Below the pieces are notes generated by a model. It searched no databases and was not told where the DNA came from. It was given only the letters and a program-made list of their open reading frames with translations. Shown piece after piece: positions 37,171 to 45,168 of a stretch of DNA of 64,000 bases. This DNA is from Pseudomonadota bacterium (GTDB lineage Bacteria > Pseudomonadota > Gammaproteobacteria > Steroidobacterales > Steroidobacteraceae): NCBI GenBank assembly GCA_016720075.1, contig JADJXW010000021.1, positions 310,001 to 374,000 of the forward strand, given 5' to 3'. Numbering within the stretch: the first letter of the stretch is position 1; each line of letters begins with the position of its first letter. A program made the position numbers and the translations under genes.

Positions 37171-38229
37171 ATGTACCCACTCGCCGAAGGACTCTTCGCG
37201 CCACGCAACCAGTGGTACATCGCGGCGTGGTCCCATGAAGTGACCCGCCAGCCGATGGAACGCTGGATCGTGAACCAGCCGGTGGCCTTCTACCGCACGG
37301 AGGATGGCGAGGCCGTCGCCGTGGGTGGTCGCTGCCCTCATCGACACTTTCCGCTGGGCAAGAGCCGCGTCGAGGGCGATCACATCGAGTGCCTCTATCA
37401 CGGCATCACCTTCGACCGCACCGGCCGCTGCGTGAAGATTCCCTCTCAGGTTCATGTGCCCAATGTCTGCCGGATTCCCGCCTATCCGCTGGTGGAGAAG
37501 TGGCAGTGGCTGTGGATCTGGCCGGGTGACCCGGACAAGGCGGATCCTTCGCTGATCCCGGATCACCATGTGCTGGGCCTGACCGATCCGGACTACGCGG
37601 CGGTGGGTGGGCCTTATTATTCCGTGCCCGGCCGCTACACGCTGATGCACGACAACCTGCTCGATCTGAGCCACCTGGGGTTCCTGCACCGCTCCACGAT
37701 CGCCTCGGATGGCATTGCCGAAGCCCAGGAAGTGCGCGACGAGGGACCAGGCTGGCTGCGCAGCGCGCGCAACATGGCCAATGTGAGCTGCCCGCCGCTG
37801 ATCGCCAAGCTGCTGCAGCACCAGGGGCGCGTGGACCGCGCCTTCGGCATGAAGTGGCACCTGCCGGCGCTGCACGCGGGGTTCGATCATTTCCACGAGG
37901 TGGCACCGGAGTTCGGCACCGGCCGGCTCATCGGCGGTTTTCGGGTGTACCACGCCATCACGCCCGGCAAGACGAACGACGCGCACTACTTCTTCGCGCT
38001 GGCGCGCACCTTCGCACGCGACGATGTGGCGCTGGGCGAGGCCTTCATCAATGGCCTGCGCGCCACGCTGGACGAAGACATGTTCGCCACGCGCGAGATC
38101 GAGGCAATGCTGGGCGCGCATGCGCAGATGCCGCAGGAAATACTGCTGAAGGGCGATACGCACTGCGTCCGCGGCCGGCGGATGCTGGAGCAGATGATTC
38201 GCGCGGAACAGGCGCCTGGCGCTGGCTAG
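37171..38229 (+). CDS. VanA-like Rieske non-haem iron oxygenase (aryl O-demethylase oxygenase component)
   Basis: 352 residues. Rieske cluster ligands are C55-x-H57 (RCPHRHF) and C74-x2-H77 (CLYHG). The catalytic iron motif DNLLDLSHLGFLH provides H168 and H173 with D165 as bridging acid; the third ligand acid is expected near DEDMF. The N-terminus YPLAEGLFAPRNQWYIAAW is typical of VanA. Predicted to hydroxylate a methoxy group, which collapses to a phenol and formaldehyde. No ferredoxin-type reductase (VanB) is encoded nearby, so the electron donor must come from elsewhere. It starts 3 bases after the transporter stop. Confidence 0.9.
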   Translation: MYPLAEGLFAPRNQWYIAAWSHEVTRQPMERWIVNQPVAFYRTEDGEAVAVGGRCPHRHFPLGKSRVEGDHIECLYHGITFDRTGRCVKIPSQVHVPNVCRIPAYPLVEKWQWLWIWPGDPDKADPSLIPDHHVLGLTDPDYAAVGGPYYSVPGRYTLMHDNLLDLSHLGFLHRSTIASDGIAEAQEVRDEGPGWLRSARNMANVSCPPLIAKLLQHQGRVDRAFGMKWHLPALHAGFDHFHEVAPEFGTGRLIGGFRVYHAITPGKTNDAHYFFALARTFARDDVALGEAFINGLRATLDEDMFATREIEAMLGAHAQMPQEILLKGDTHCVRGRRMLEQMIRAEQAPGAG

Positions 38230-38241
38230 GCGCCTGGTTTG
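38209..38241 (+). terminator. Possible terminator overlapping the end of the Rieske gene
   Basis: CAGGCGCC (38209-38216) pairs with GGCGCCTG (38229-38236) over a 12-base loop and is followed by GTTTG. The stem includes the stop codon region. The T-run is weak, so function as a terminator is uncertain, but it lies exactly between convergent genes. Confidence 0.35.
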
Positions 38242-38251
38242 AATATCCGGA

Positions 38252-39064
38252 TCAGCGCTGCGGCGGCTTGATCGTCAGCAGCTCGCCTTCGTCATCCACT
38301 TCCACGCGGTCGTTCTCGAACGCCTCGTGGATCAGCCGGTCGAGCGCCGGCTGCCGGACGTACGCCAGCTTGAACGACCATGGTCCGGTCAGCGTCTCGG
38401 CATCCTCGATCGTGAACTCGGACTCCATGCGATCGGCGGACACGCGGCGGATGCGCTCCGTGTAGCGCGCGTTCTCGGATACCAGCGGGAACGGCACGAA
38501 CAATATGCCGGGCCGCTGCACGGCCGTGGTCTCGATGATCAGCGTGTCACCTTCCCAGCGGCCGATCGAATCTCCCCATGGCGTGGGCCACAGGTCATCT
38601 GGCTTGGGGTGGGCGCGACCATCCGTGTAGACATGCCGCACGTCGCGGTAGAAGTTCATGATCAGCGTTTCTTCAGGCGTGATCAGGAACTGCAGCGGCG
38701 CGAACGACTGCATCATCATCGGGTAGCCCCAGCCGGTGGCCTTGCCCTTGTTGGCTGCGGCGATCATCGCGGGCGCCATGGCCAGGATCTTCGCGCGCTG
38801 CTCGGGCTTCCACGGCGCGTCGGCGCCCTGGAACTCCATGCGCATCGGCGCCGTCGGGCCATCGGCGGTGTAGCCGGAGATGTCGGCCAGCATGCCTTCG
38901 GCGATCCAGTAGCCGCGCCAGTCCGGCAGCTTCGAGAAGGTGTCGACGCGCGGATCGGTGGGCGCCGGCGGCGTGCGCTGCGTGCAGGCCGGCAGCAGGG
39001 CCAGCACGCCTGCCAGCATTGCCAGGCGCGTGATTGCACCCGCGCGCGAAGCCACGCGGCTCAT
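38252..39064 (-). CDS. Hypothetical lipoprotein
   Basis: 270 residues. A lipobox, LALLPACTQ, predicts cleavage before cysteine and lipid anchoring. The mature part has LPDWRGYWIAEGMLADISGY and a repeated aromatic pattern (IGRWEGDTLIIETTAV, RYTERIRRVSADRMESEFTIED, GPWSFKLAYVRQP). This pattern resembles uncharacterised exported proteins that accompany catabolic genes and DUF6152 proteins. Function is unknown; a lipid or hydrophobic-ligand-binding beta sheet is plausible. Its start overlaps the stop of the DUF6152 gene (ATGA), so the two are coupled. It converges with the Rieske gene. Confidence 0.75.
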   Translation of the reverse strand: MSRVASRAGAITRLAMLAGVLALLPACTQRTPPAPTDPRVDTFSKLPDWRGYWIAEGMLADISGYTADGPTAPMRMEFQGADAPWKPEQRAKILAMAPAMIAAANKGKATGWGYPMMMQSFAPLQFLITPEETLIMNFYRDVRHVYTDGRAHPKPDDLWPTPWGDSIGRWEGDTLIIETTAVQRPGILFVPFPLVSENARYTERIRRVSADRMESEFTIEDAETLTGPWSFKLAYVRQPALDRLIHEAFENDRVEVDDEGELLTIKPPQR

Positions 39065-39441
39065 CGCTTGCCGCCAAAGTGCCGGCCGTCCGCCTTGGTG
39101 AGCTCCAGCAGCAGTCCGCCGGCTTTGCCCTTGCGCAGCGGCGCGATCTTCACGGTGACCTGCTCGCCGGCCTTCAGCGTGGAGGGGCGCCAGCCGAGGT
39201 TGTAGAGGTAGTTGGGCGCGCCCATTTCAAGGCTCCACTCCTGCGCGGGCCCCTTGGCGGGCTGGACCACGAGCTGCACATAGCAGTGCGGGTTGCTCCA
39301 CTGGAACTCGCGCACCGTGCCGGTGAGCGTCACGCGCTGGCTGTCGTCGAACATGGCGGCCGAGTGATGGCCCTGTGCCAGCGCCGCGGTGACGAGCAGC
39401 AGCAATGTGCCGATCGCGCGAACCGGTGTCCTCGCCCCCAT
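39061..39441 (-). CDS. DUF6152-like exported protein
   Basis: 126 residues. A signal peptide (AIGTLLLLVTAALAQG) precedes HHSAAMFDDSQRVTLTGTVREFQWSNPHCYVQL, the histidine-led signature I associate with DUF6152, and a small OB-like beta barrel ending KADGRHFGGKR. The two adjacent N-terminal histidines plus H in NPHCY could bind a metal. Function unknown. It is coupled to the downstream lipoprotein gene, forming a two-gene exported pair next to the aromatic cluster. The aminotransferase ends 15 bases upstream, so shared transcription is possible. Confidence 0.8.
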   Translation of the reverse strand: MGARTPVRAIGTLLLLVTAALAQGHHSAAMFDDSQRVTLTGTVREFQWSNPHCYVQLVVQPAKGPAQEWSLEMGAPNYLYNLGWRPSTLKAGEQVTVKIAPLRKGKAGGLLLELTKADGRHFGGKR

Positions 39442-39456
39442 GTTCTTCTCCTGTTG

Positions 39457-40551
39457 CTACTTGCCGCGCACGTCGCGCACGCATTCGGCCAGTCGGCGGA
39501 TGCCCTCGTCGATCTGTGCCGGCGTAAGCGCGCAGAACGGCAGGCGCAGGAAGCGCTCGCCACCGCCCTGCGGGAAGAACGCCAGGCCATCGGCGAGGTT
39601 CAGGTTGCGCTTGGCGGCGGCGGCGCGCAGATCGGTGGTGGAAACACCCTGCGGCAGCGTCAGCGACAGGAAGAATCCACCGTCCGGGCGCGTGGCCACC
39701 GCATCGGGGATGTATTTGTCGAGCGCGGCCAGGCACGCATCGAGGCGCGGGGCATACAGCGCCTTCAACTTCTCGATCTGCGGCGCGAGCTTGCCGGCCT
39801 TCAGCCATTCAAGCGTGACGCCATGCGCGAAATACCCTGGCGAGATGTAGGTGTCTTCGGCCACCTTGCCGATCTTCGCGAGCACGGCCGCATCGCCCAT
39901 CATGAACCCCAGCCGCACGCCGGGGGCGATCAGCTTCGTGAAGCTGGTCATGTGCAGCGTGCGCTCGGGCACCAGCGAGAACAGCGTGGGTTCCTGCGCG
40001 CCGCGATAGCGCAGCATGCGGTAGGGCGCATCCTCGAGCAGCAGCAGCTCATGCTTCTTCGCGATCTCGGCGATGGCGCGACGCTTGGCGCCCGAGCAGG
40101 TGGCGCCAGACGGATTCTGGAAATCCGGAATCACGTAGAACAGTTTTGGCTTGTGCTGCGTCAGCAGCTTCTCGAGCGCATCGATGTTCGGACCGTCTGC
40201 CTCGAGCGGCACGCCGATGACGGTAAGGCCATGGCGGCGGAACAGCGTGATGGCGCGGTCGTAGCTGGGGTTCTCGGTGAACACCACGTCGCCGGGCTTC
40301 AGCAGCGCGGTGCAGAGGAACTCCACCAGCTCCAGCGAGCCATTGCCGGTGAGCACCTGCTCGGGCTTCACGCCCTGCCAGTCGGCAAGCCATGCGCGCA
40401 GCGGCGCCAGGCCCGCGGAGGGTCCGTACTGCAGCATCGCATCGCCATTGGCGGCGAGCGCGGCGGCGCTGCACTGGATCAGGTCGGTGGTGGGAAAGGA
40501 TTCGAGTGCGGGCACGCCGCGGGTGAAGTTGATGGTTTCGACGGCAGACAT
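39457..40551 (-). CDS. PLP-dependent aminotransferase, class I/II
   Basis: 364 residues, fold type I. Seen: INFTRGVPALESFPTTDLI near the N-terminus, YGPSAGLAPLRAWLADWQG, LTGNGSLELVEFLC (cofactor phosphate loop), IPDFQNPSGATCS, LEDAPYRMLRY, and the Schiff-base lysine in HMTSFTKLIAPGVRLGFM. This resembles 2-aminoadipate/aromatic aminotransferases and the catalytic half of MocR proteins. There is no GntR DNA-binding domain, so it is a stand-alone enzyme. The amino donor and acceptor cannot be decided. It lies 32 bases after the dihydroorotate dehydrogenase gene in the same orientation. Confidence 0.88.
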   Translation of the reverse strand: MSAVETINFTRGVPALESFPTTDLIQCSAAALAANGDAMLQYGPSAGLAPLRAWLADWQGVKPEQVLTGNGSLELVEFLCTALLKPGDVVFTENPSYDRAITLFRRHGLTVIGVPLEADGPNIDALEKLLTQHKPKLFYVIPDFQNPSGATCSGAKRRAIAEIAKKHELLLLEDAPYRMLRYRGAQEPTLFSLVPERTLHMTSFTKLIAPGVRLGFMMGDAAVLAKIGKVAEDTYISPGYFAHGVTLEWLKAGKLAPQIEKLKALYAPRLDACLAALDKYIPDAVATRPDGGFFLSLTLPQGVSTTDLRAAAAKRNLNLADGLAFFPQGGGERFLRLPFCALTPAQIDEGIRRLAECVRDVRGK

Positions 40552-40583
40552 GATTTAGGGGAAGGTCCTGATAACGAGTGAAT

Positions 40584-41561
40584 TCATTGGGCCGCGAGCG
40601 CGGCGAGACTGGCGTGGCCGCGCGCGGCGAGATACTCCGCGATGCCGCGATTGATCTTCGGGCATACCAGCGGGTCGTAGAACAGCGCGGTGCCCACGCC
40701 CACGGCCGTGGCGCCGGCCAGCAGGAACTCGATGGCGTCGTTCGCGCACACGATGCCGCCCTGGCCGATGATGGGCACGCCATGCGGGCGCGCCACTTCC
40801 GCCACCTGCGCCGTCTTGAGCAGTGCGATCGGCTTGATGGCGGGGCCCGACAGGCCTCCCTGCCGGTTGCCGATCACCGGTTTGCCGGTGCGCGTGTCGA
40901 TGGCCATGCCGGTCATCGTGTTGATGACCGCAAGGCCGTTGGTGCCGGCCTCGATGCACAGCCGGGCGTTCAACTGGATGTCGGTCTGGTTGGGCGACAG
41001 CTTGGTGATCAGTGGCTTCTTCGTGACCTTGCGGCAGGCTTCCACCACGCGCGCGGACATCTCGGGCGAATTGCCGAACTGCACGCCGCCTTCCTTCACG
41101 TTGGGGCAGGAGATGTTGATCTCGATGGCGTCGATGGGCGAGTCGTCGAACTTCGACACCACCTCGATGTATTCCTCGATGGTGGAACCGGAGGCATTGG
41201 CGATGAAGCGCGTCTCGGAGAAATCGAGCGTGGGCAGGATCTCGCGCACTACCACATCGACCCCGGGGTTCTGCAGACCGATGGCGTTCAGCATGCCCAT
41301 GGGGGTTTCAAAAACCCGGTGCGGCTTGTTGCCCAGCCGCGCCTTGCCGGTGGTGCCCTTCAGGCAGATGGCGCCCACATCGCGATTCGAAAATCCCGCC
41401 ACGCGGGTGTATTCCTCGCCAAAGCCCACGCAGCCGGACAGCAGCACGATGGGCGAGGCGAATTTCATGCCCAGGAAATCGAGCTGGAGCGAGGCCGGCG
41501 GCGGCGCCCATGCCGGGGGCGCGGCGCGCGCGGCGGGCGGCTTTTCCAGGGCTGCATTCAT
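40584..41561 (-). CDS. pyrD: Dihydroorotate dehydrogenase, class 1B-type
   Basis: 325 residues. A TIM-barrel FMN enzyme: LQLDFLGMKFASPIVLLSG, KGTTGKARLGNKPHRVFETPMGMLNAIGLQNPG, INISCPNVKEGGVQFG with Cys152 as the class 1 catalytic base, ITKLSPNQTDI, and VPIIGQGGI...DAIEFLLAGATAVGVGTALF. Class 2 enzymes, usual in gammaproteobacteria, use serine and have a membrane-binding N-terminus; this has neither. Class 1B enzymes normally work with PyrK, an iron-sulfur flavoprotein, which is not encoded here. The ATG at 41561 was chosen at the start of homology plus a short proline/alanine-rich lead; no strong ribosome site is present. It could alternatively be a paralogue with another pyrimidine substrate. 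Confidence 0.85.
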   Translation of the reverse strand: MNAALEKPPAARAAPPAWAPPPASLQLDFLGMKFASPIVLLSGCVGFGEEYTRVAGFSNRDVGAICLKGTTGKARLGNKPHRVFETPMGMLNAIGLQNPGVDVVVREILPTLDFSETRFIANASGSTIEEYIEVVSKFDDSPIDAIEINISCPNVKEGGVQFGNSPEMSARVVEACRKVTKKPLITKLSPNQTDIQLNARLCIEAGTNGLAVINTMTGMAIDTRTGKPVIGNRQGGLSGPAIKPIALLKTAQVAEVARPHGVPIIGQGGIVCANDAIEFLLAGATAVGVGTALFYDPLVCPKINRGIAEYLAARGHASLAALAAQ

Positions 41562-41621
41562 GCGCGAATTATCGCTGAAAATAGGGCACATTGCCGCTCC
41601 GGAGCCCTGACGAGTACGCCC

Positions 41622-42086
41622 GTGTTCAACGTATTGCTCTACGAGCCGGAAATTCCCCCCAACACCGGCAATTCCATCCGGCTGTGCGCCAACACCGGCG
41701 CGCACCTGCACCTGGTGGGCCGGCTGGGATTTGATCTTTCCGCACCGCAACTCAAGCGCGCCGGGCTGGACTACCACGACCTGGCGCGGGTGTCGCAGCA
41801 TGCGGACCTGGCAGCCTGCCTCGCCGCCATCGGGCCCACGCGGCTCCACGTCATCGAAACCGATGGCGCGCGGGGTTTCCACGAGGCGACGTTCCAGCCG
41901 GGGGACAGCTTCCTGTTCGGACGCGAGACCTCAGGACTGCCGGAAGCAGTGGTCGCGGGGTTGCCGCCGCACGAGCGCCTGCGCATTCCGATGCGCCCCG
42001 GCAACCGCAGCCTCAACCTGTCCAACGCCGTGGCGGTGGTGGTCTACGAGGCCTGGCGCCAGAACGGCTTTGCGGCACGGGACTGA
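41622..42086 (+). CDS. trmL: tRNA (cytidine/uridine-2'-O-)-methyltransferase TrmL
   Basis: 154 residues, SPOUT class. Seen: FNVLLYEPEIPPNTGNSIRLCANTG at the N-terminus, LHLVGRLGFDL, FLFGRETSGLPE, and the knot motif RIPMRPGNRSLNLSNAVAVVVYEAW, all diagnostic. Methylates the 2'-OH of nucleotide 34 in tRNA-Leu isoacceptors using S-adenosylmethionine. A GTG at 41622 was taken as start because homology begins there and no ATG is available. It diverges from pyrD with a 60-base gap. Confidence 0.95.
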   Translation: MFNVLLYEPEIPPNTGNSIRLCANTGAHLHLVGRLGFDLSAPQLKRAGLDYHDLARVSQHADLAACLAAIGPTRLHVIETDGARGFHEATFQPGDSFLFGRETSGLPEAVVAGLPPHERLRIPMRPGNRSLNLSNAVAVVVYEAWRQNGFAARD

Positions 42087-42137
42087 CGCGCGCGCCGCCC
42101 TGCGCTAGTCTTCTTCCTCAACTAGGGAGGGTCGACC

Positions 42138-42839
42138 ATGCAGCCATGCCGCATTCCGCGCCTTATGCGCGTCCTGAGCATCCTGGCCCTGGGATTCGCC
42201 GGCCTGCCGGCCGCGCAGGCCCAGTACCTGGACCGGGGCTGGACCATGGAGGTGGCCGCGGGAAAGACCACGTTCAAGGATGTGAGCCTCGCGGACCTGG
42301 ACTCCTTCACGCGCGACTTCTTCGATTCCTTCGCGCTGCCGGTGCAGACGCTGAACTCCACGCTGGATACGAAGGACCGCTCGCTCGCGCTGACGGCCGG
42401 TTATCGCTTCAACCGCTGGTTCGCCGCCGAGGCGGGCATGTACACGCTGGGTTCGTTCCGGTACGCCTCCACCGGCACGGTGGATGATGCGGGCACCATC
42501 CTCCCTTCCACCTTCGACTTCGGCTATCGCGCGCGCGGCATCATGATCGGTGGCACCGCCACGCTGCCGGTGGGGCGCAATTTCGAGCTGCGCGCCCGGG
42601 CCGGCATTTCCAACTCCAGCGTCACGCTGAAGCTGTCGTCCACCGTGGGCACCGACTCGCTCGCCGACAAGTTCTCCGATGCCTCGCAGGACTTCTACTA
42701 CGGAGTGGGCGCGGGATTCGTGGTGTGGGACTACTACCGGCTGGGCCTGGATTACCTGCACCACGCCAAGGTGGGCAAGTCCAGCACCGGCACCACGAAC
42801 GTCGACAACGTGATGCTGACGCTGGGCTTTCGCTACTGA
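42138..42839 (+). CDS. Outer-membrane beta-barrel protein (OmpA/OmpW-like 8-strand)
   Basis: 233 residues. Signal peptide VLSILALGFAGLPAAQAQ, then a small barrel with alternating strands (LALTAGYRFNRWFAAEAGMYTLGSFRY, RARGIMIGGTATLPVGRNFELRARAG, YYGVGAGFVVWDYYRLGLDYLHH) ending VMLTLGFRY, a C-terminal aromatic for BAM insertion. No periplasmic OmpA-like peptidoglycan domain is present. A strong ribosome site (AGGGAGGG) precedes the ATG. Function unknown; likely a structural or small-molecule-binding porin-like protein. Confidence 0.85.
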   Translation: MQPCRIPRLMRVLSILALGFAGLPAAQAQYLDRGWTMEVAAGKTTFKDVSLADLDSFTRDFFDSFALPVQTLNSTLDTKDRSLALTAGYRFNRWFAAEAGMYTLGSFRYASTGTVDDAGTILPSTFDFGYRARGIMIGGTATLPVGRNFELRARAGISNSSVTLKLSSTVGTDSLADKFSDASQDFYYGVGAGFVVWDYYRLGLDYLHHAKVGKSSTGTTNVDNVMLTLGFRY

Positions 42840-42861
42840 GGCGTCGAGGGACGCGCGAGCG

Positions 42862-43863
42862 CTATTCGAATTCGGCCTGCGGCGGACGGGCCATGAGTTC
42901 CCGCACGACCTCGCCGGCGTTGGCGCCATCGAAGAGGATGCGGCAGATGCCCTCGCAGATCGGCAGGTCGAGCCCGAGCCTGGCCGCCACGCCACGCAGC
43001 ACGCGCGCCGCGTGATAGCCCTCGACCACCTGGCCGATCTCGCGCATGGCGTCTTCCACCGACAGGCCGCGCGAGAGCGCAAGTCCGCAACGCCGGTTGC
43101 GTGACTGGTCGTCGGTGCAGGTGAGCACCAGGTCGCCAAGGCCGGCAAGGCCCATGAACGTGCGTTCGCGCGCGCCCAGCGCCACGCCCAGTCGCGTCAT
43201 TTCGTTGAGCCCGCGCGTGATCAGCGCCACGCGCATGTTGGCGCCGAAGCCCAGGCCATCGGACAGGCCCGCGCCCACGGCAATCACGTTCTTCACCGCG
43301 CCACCGATCTCGACGCCGGTGATGTCGGTGGAAACATAGGTGCGAAAGCCCGGCGAGGCGAGGTCTTCGGCCACGCGCATCGCGAAGGCTTCGTCGGTGG
43401 AGGCCACCACCATCGCGGTGGGCAGGCCGGCGCCGACTTCGCGCGCGAAGGTGGGGCCCGACAGCACCGCCATGGTGTAGCCGCTGCCCAGCACTTCATG
43501 CGCCACCTGGTGCGGCAGCAGGCCGGTGTTGCGCTCGAAGCCCTTCGTGGCCCAAGCGATGCACACATCGCGCGTCAGACGAGTGGCAAGGTCGGTCAGC
43601 AGCGCGCGAAAGCCGCTGCTGGGCACGGCCACCAGCACGTCCGACACACCATCGAGCGCGGCTTCGAGCGATGGCGCCACATCGAGCAGCGCCGGAAAGG
43701 GAGCATCCGGCAGGTAGCGGCGATTGCAGCGCGCCTGCCGCATGTCGGTGAGCTGCGCAGGGTCGCGACCCCACAGCCGAGTGGGCTTGCCGGCGCGCGC
43801 GAACTGGATTGCGAGCGCGGTGCCCCATGATCCACTGCCGAGCACGGCGATGGGCGCGTTCAA
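42862..43863 (-). CDS. gpsA: Glycerol-3-phosphate dehydrogenase [NAD(P)+]
   Basis: 333 residues. NAD-binding IAVLGSGSWGTALAIQFARAG, AWATKGFERNTGLLPHQVAHEVLG, SGPTFAREVGAGLPTAMVVAS, catalytic lysine in GGAVKNVIAVGAGLSDGLGFGANMRVALITRGLNEM and FMGLAGLGDLVLTCTDDQSRNRRCG are all present. Makes sn-glycerol-3-phosphate for phospholipid synthesis. It follows secB in the same orientation with a 26-base gap, the usual gammaproteobacterial order. Confidence 0.97.
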   Translation of the reverse strand: MNAPIAVLGSGSWGTALAIQFARAGKPTRLWGRDPAQLTDMRQARCNRRYLPDAPFPALLDVAPSLEAALDGVSDVLVAVPSSGFRALLTDLATRLTRDVCIAWATKGFERNTGLLPHQVAHEVLGSGYTMAVLSGPTFAREVGAGLPTAMVVASTDEAFAMRVAEDLASPGFRTYVSTDITGVEIGGAVKNVIAVGAGLSDGLGFGANMRVALITRGLNEMTRLGVALGARERTFMGLAGLGDLVLTCTDDQSRNRRCGLALSRGLSVEDAMREIGQVVEGYHAARVLRGVAARLGLDLPICEGICRILFDGANAGEVVRELMARPPQAEFE

Positions 43864-43891
43864 GGCAGTGGCTCGTGCGACCCGCTGCCGA

Positions 43892-44365
43892 TCAGTTCGT
43901 GGTCTGCGGAACCGACTGCGACTGCGCGCTCAGGTACAGCGCGTCGAAGTTCACCGGCGGCAGCAGCAGCTGCGGGAAGCCGCCCTGCGACACCAGCTGC
44001 GACACCATCGCGCGCGCATACGGGAACAGCACGCCCGGGCAGACGCTGGCGATGGCGCGCTTGGCGTCTTCCTGCTCCAGGTTCTCCATCAGGAACGCGC
44101 CGGCCTGCTTCACTTCGACCAGGAACAGCGTCTTGTCGCCCTGCTTGGCCGAGACGGTGACCGTGAGCACCACTTCGTGGACGTTGTCCTGGATCGGTGA
44201 GCTGGTGGTGGCCAGGTCCAGGTTGATCTGCGGCTGGAAGTTGCCATCCGCACGCGGGCCCATCGGCGACTCGTACGAGCAGTCCTTCAGGTAAACGCCC
44301 TGCAGGGCCAGGTTGGGCTGCGCGGCGCCGTTGCTCTGCGCGGGGGTTTCATCGGCCATCGTCAT
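43892..44365 (-). CDS. secB: Protein-export chaperone SecB
   Basis: 157 residues. Seen: FQPQINLDLATTSSPIQDNVHEVVLTVTVSAK, LFLVEVKQAGAFLMENLEQED, ASVCPGVLFPYARAMVSQLVSQGGFPQLLLPPVNFDALY, the conserved SecB core. Holds preproteins unfolded and delivers them to SecA. Gene order grxC-secB-gpsA is conserved among gammaproteobacteria. Confidence 0.97.
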   Translation of the reverse strand: MTMADETPAQSNGAAQPNLALQGVYLKDCSYESPMGPRADGNFQPQINLDLATTSSPIQDNVHEVVLTVTVSAKQGDKTLFLVEVKQAGAFLMENLEQEDAKRAIASVCPGVLFPYARAMVSQLVSQGGFPQLLLPPVNFDALYLSAQSQSVPQTTN

Positions 44366-44395
44366 CCACCTCGTTCTTGGAAATCGTTTGTGTGT

Positions 44396-44671
44396 TCAGG
44401 CGCCGCGCGCGGCGGCCAGCAGCGGATCGAGCTCGCCGCGGCGCTCGAGCGCGCTGGTGTCGTCGTAGCCGCCCAGGTGGCGGTCGCCGACGAAGATCTG
44501 CGGCACCGAGGTGCGGCCCGAGCGCTGCTGCATCTCGGCGCGCGCGCCGTCCACCGCTTCGACATCGATCTCGGTGTACTTCACGCCCTTGTCGTCGAAC
44601 AGCCGGCGGGCGCGCGTGCAGTACGGGCACCACGAGGTGGTGTACATCACGACGCTGTTGCCCTCGGCCAT
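44396..44671 (-). CDS. grxC: Glutaredoxin 3
   Basis: 91 residues. Thioredoxin fold with redox-active CPYC (C15 and C18) in YTTSWCPYCTRARRLFDDKG, cis-proline in GRTSVPQIFVGDRHLGGYDD, matching GrxC. Reduces disulfides and glutathione adducts in the cytoplasm. It starts 4 bases after the rhodanese stop, so the two are co-translated, and secB follows 30 bases on. Confidence 0.95.
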   Translation of the reverse strand: MAEGNSVVMYTTSWCPYCTRARRLFDDKGVKYTEIDVEAVDGARAEMQQRSGRTSVPQIFVGDRHLGGYDDTSALERRGELDPLLAAARGA

Positions 44672-44675
44672 GGGA

Positions 44676-45095
44676 TCAGCGAACCAGCGGCAGGCCGTCG
44701 GCGCGCCAGGTGGCCAGGCCCCCGCGCAGGTTGAACGTCTTGGTGAAGCCCGCGGCGTGCAGTCGGCGCGCCAGCGAGGCCGAGGCGTTGCCGTCCTCGC
44801 AGTAGATCACCAGGAATTTTTCGCGGTACTTCTTCAGCACGTCGGCGGCCTTGTCGAGCTGGTCGGCCGCCAGGTGCTTCGCGTTGCTGATGTGTCCGGC
44901 GGCGAAGGCCTCGGCCGCGCGCAGGTCGTAAACGGCCGCGCCCTGGTTCATCAGGCGGATGGCGTCCTGCGGAGGCAGCGCCGCGAATCCCATCCGCCGC
45001 GCGCGCAGTTCGAACGCGATGATCGCCAGCAGCAGCGCGACGGCGAGGCTGACCAGGAAGGGATGACGGTTGACGTACTCGAGCAGGCGATCCAT
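44676..45095 (-). CDS. Membrane-anchored rhodanese-like protein (YibN type)
   Basis: 139 residues. One N-terminal membrane segment (HPFLVSLAVALLLAIIAFELRA) anchors a rhodanese domain: AVYDLRAAEAFAAGHISNAKHLAADQL, active-site cysteine in LVIYCEDGNASASLARRL, and FNLRGGLATWRADGLPLV. Resembles E. coli YibN, also encoded beside grxC and secB. May transfer sulfur or support membrane-protein biogenesis; the exact role is unsettled. It is divergent from envC across 73 bases. Confidence 0.92.
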   Translation of the reverse strand: MDRLLEYVNRHPFLVSLAVALLLAIIAFELRARRMGFAALPPQDAIRLMNQGAAVYDLRAAEAFAAGHISNAKHLAADQLDKAADVLKKYREKFLVIYCEDGNASASLARRLHAAGFTKTFNLRGGLATWRADGLPLVR

Positions 45096-45152
45096 GGGAC
45101 ATCACACGTAAAACGGGCGCGCATTATAGCCACCGGGCGGGGTCACCTCCCT

Positions 45153-45158
45153 TAGACT
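45153..45158 (+). promoter_or_regulatory. -10-like box before envC
   Basis: TAGACT lies 10 bases before the ATG at 45169, predicting a leader of only 3-5 bases. The same hexamer occurs before the DedA gene. Confidence 0.4.
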
Positions 45159-45168
45159 TGTGGGCCTG

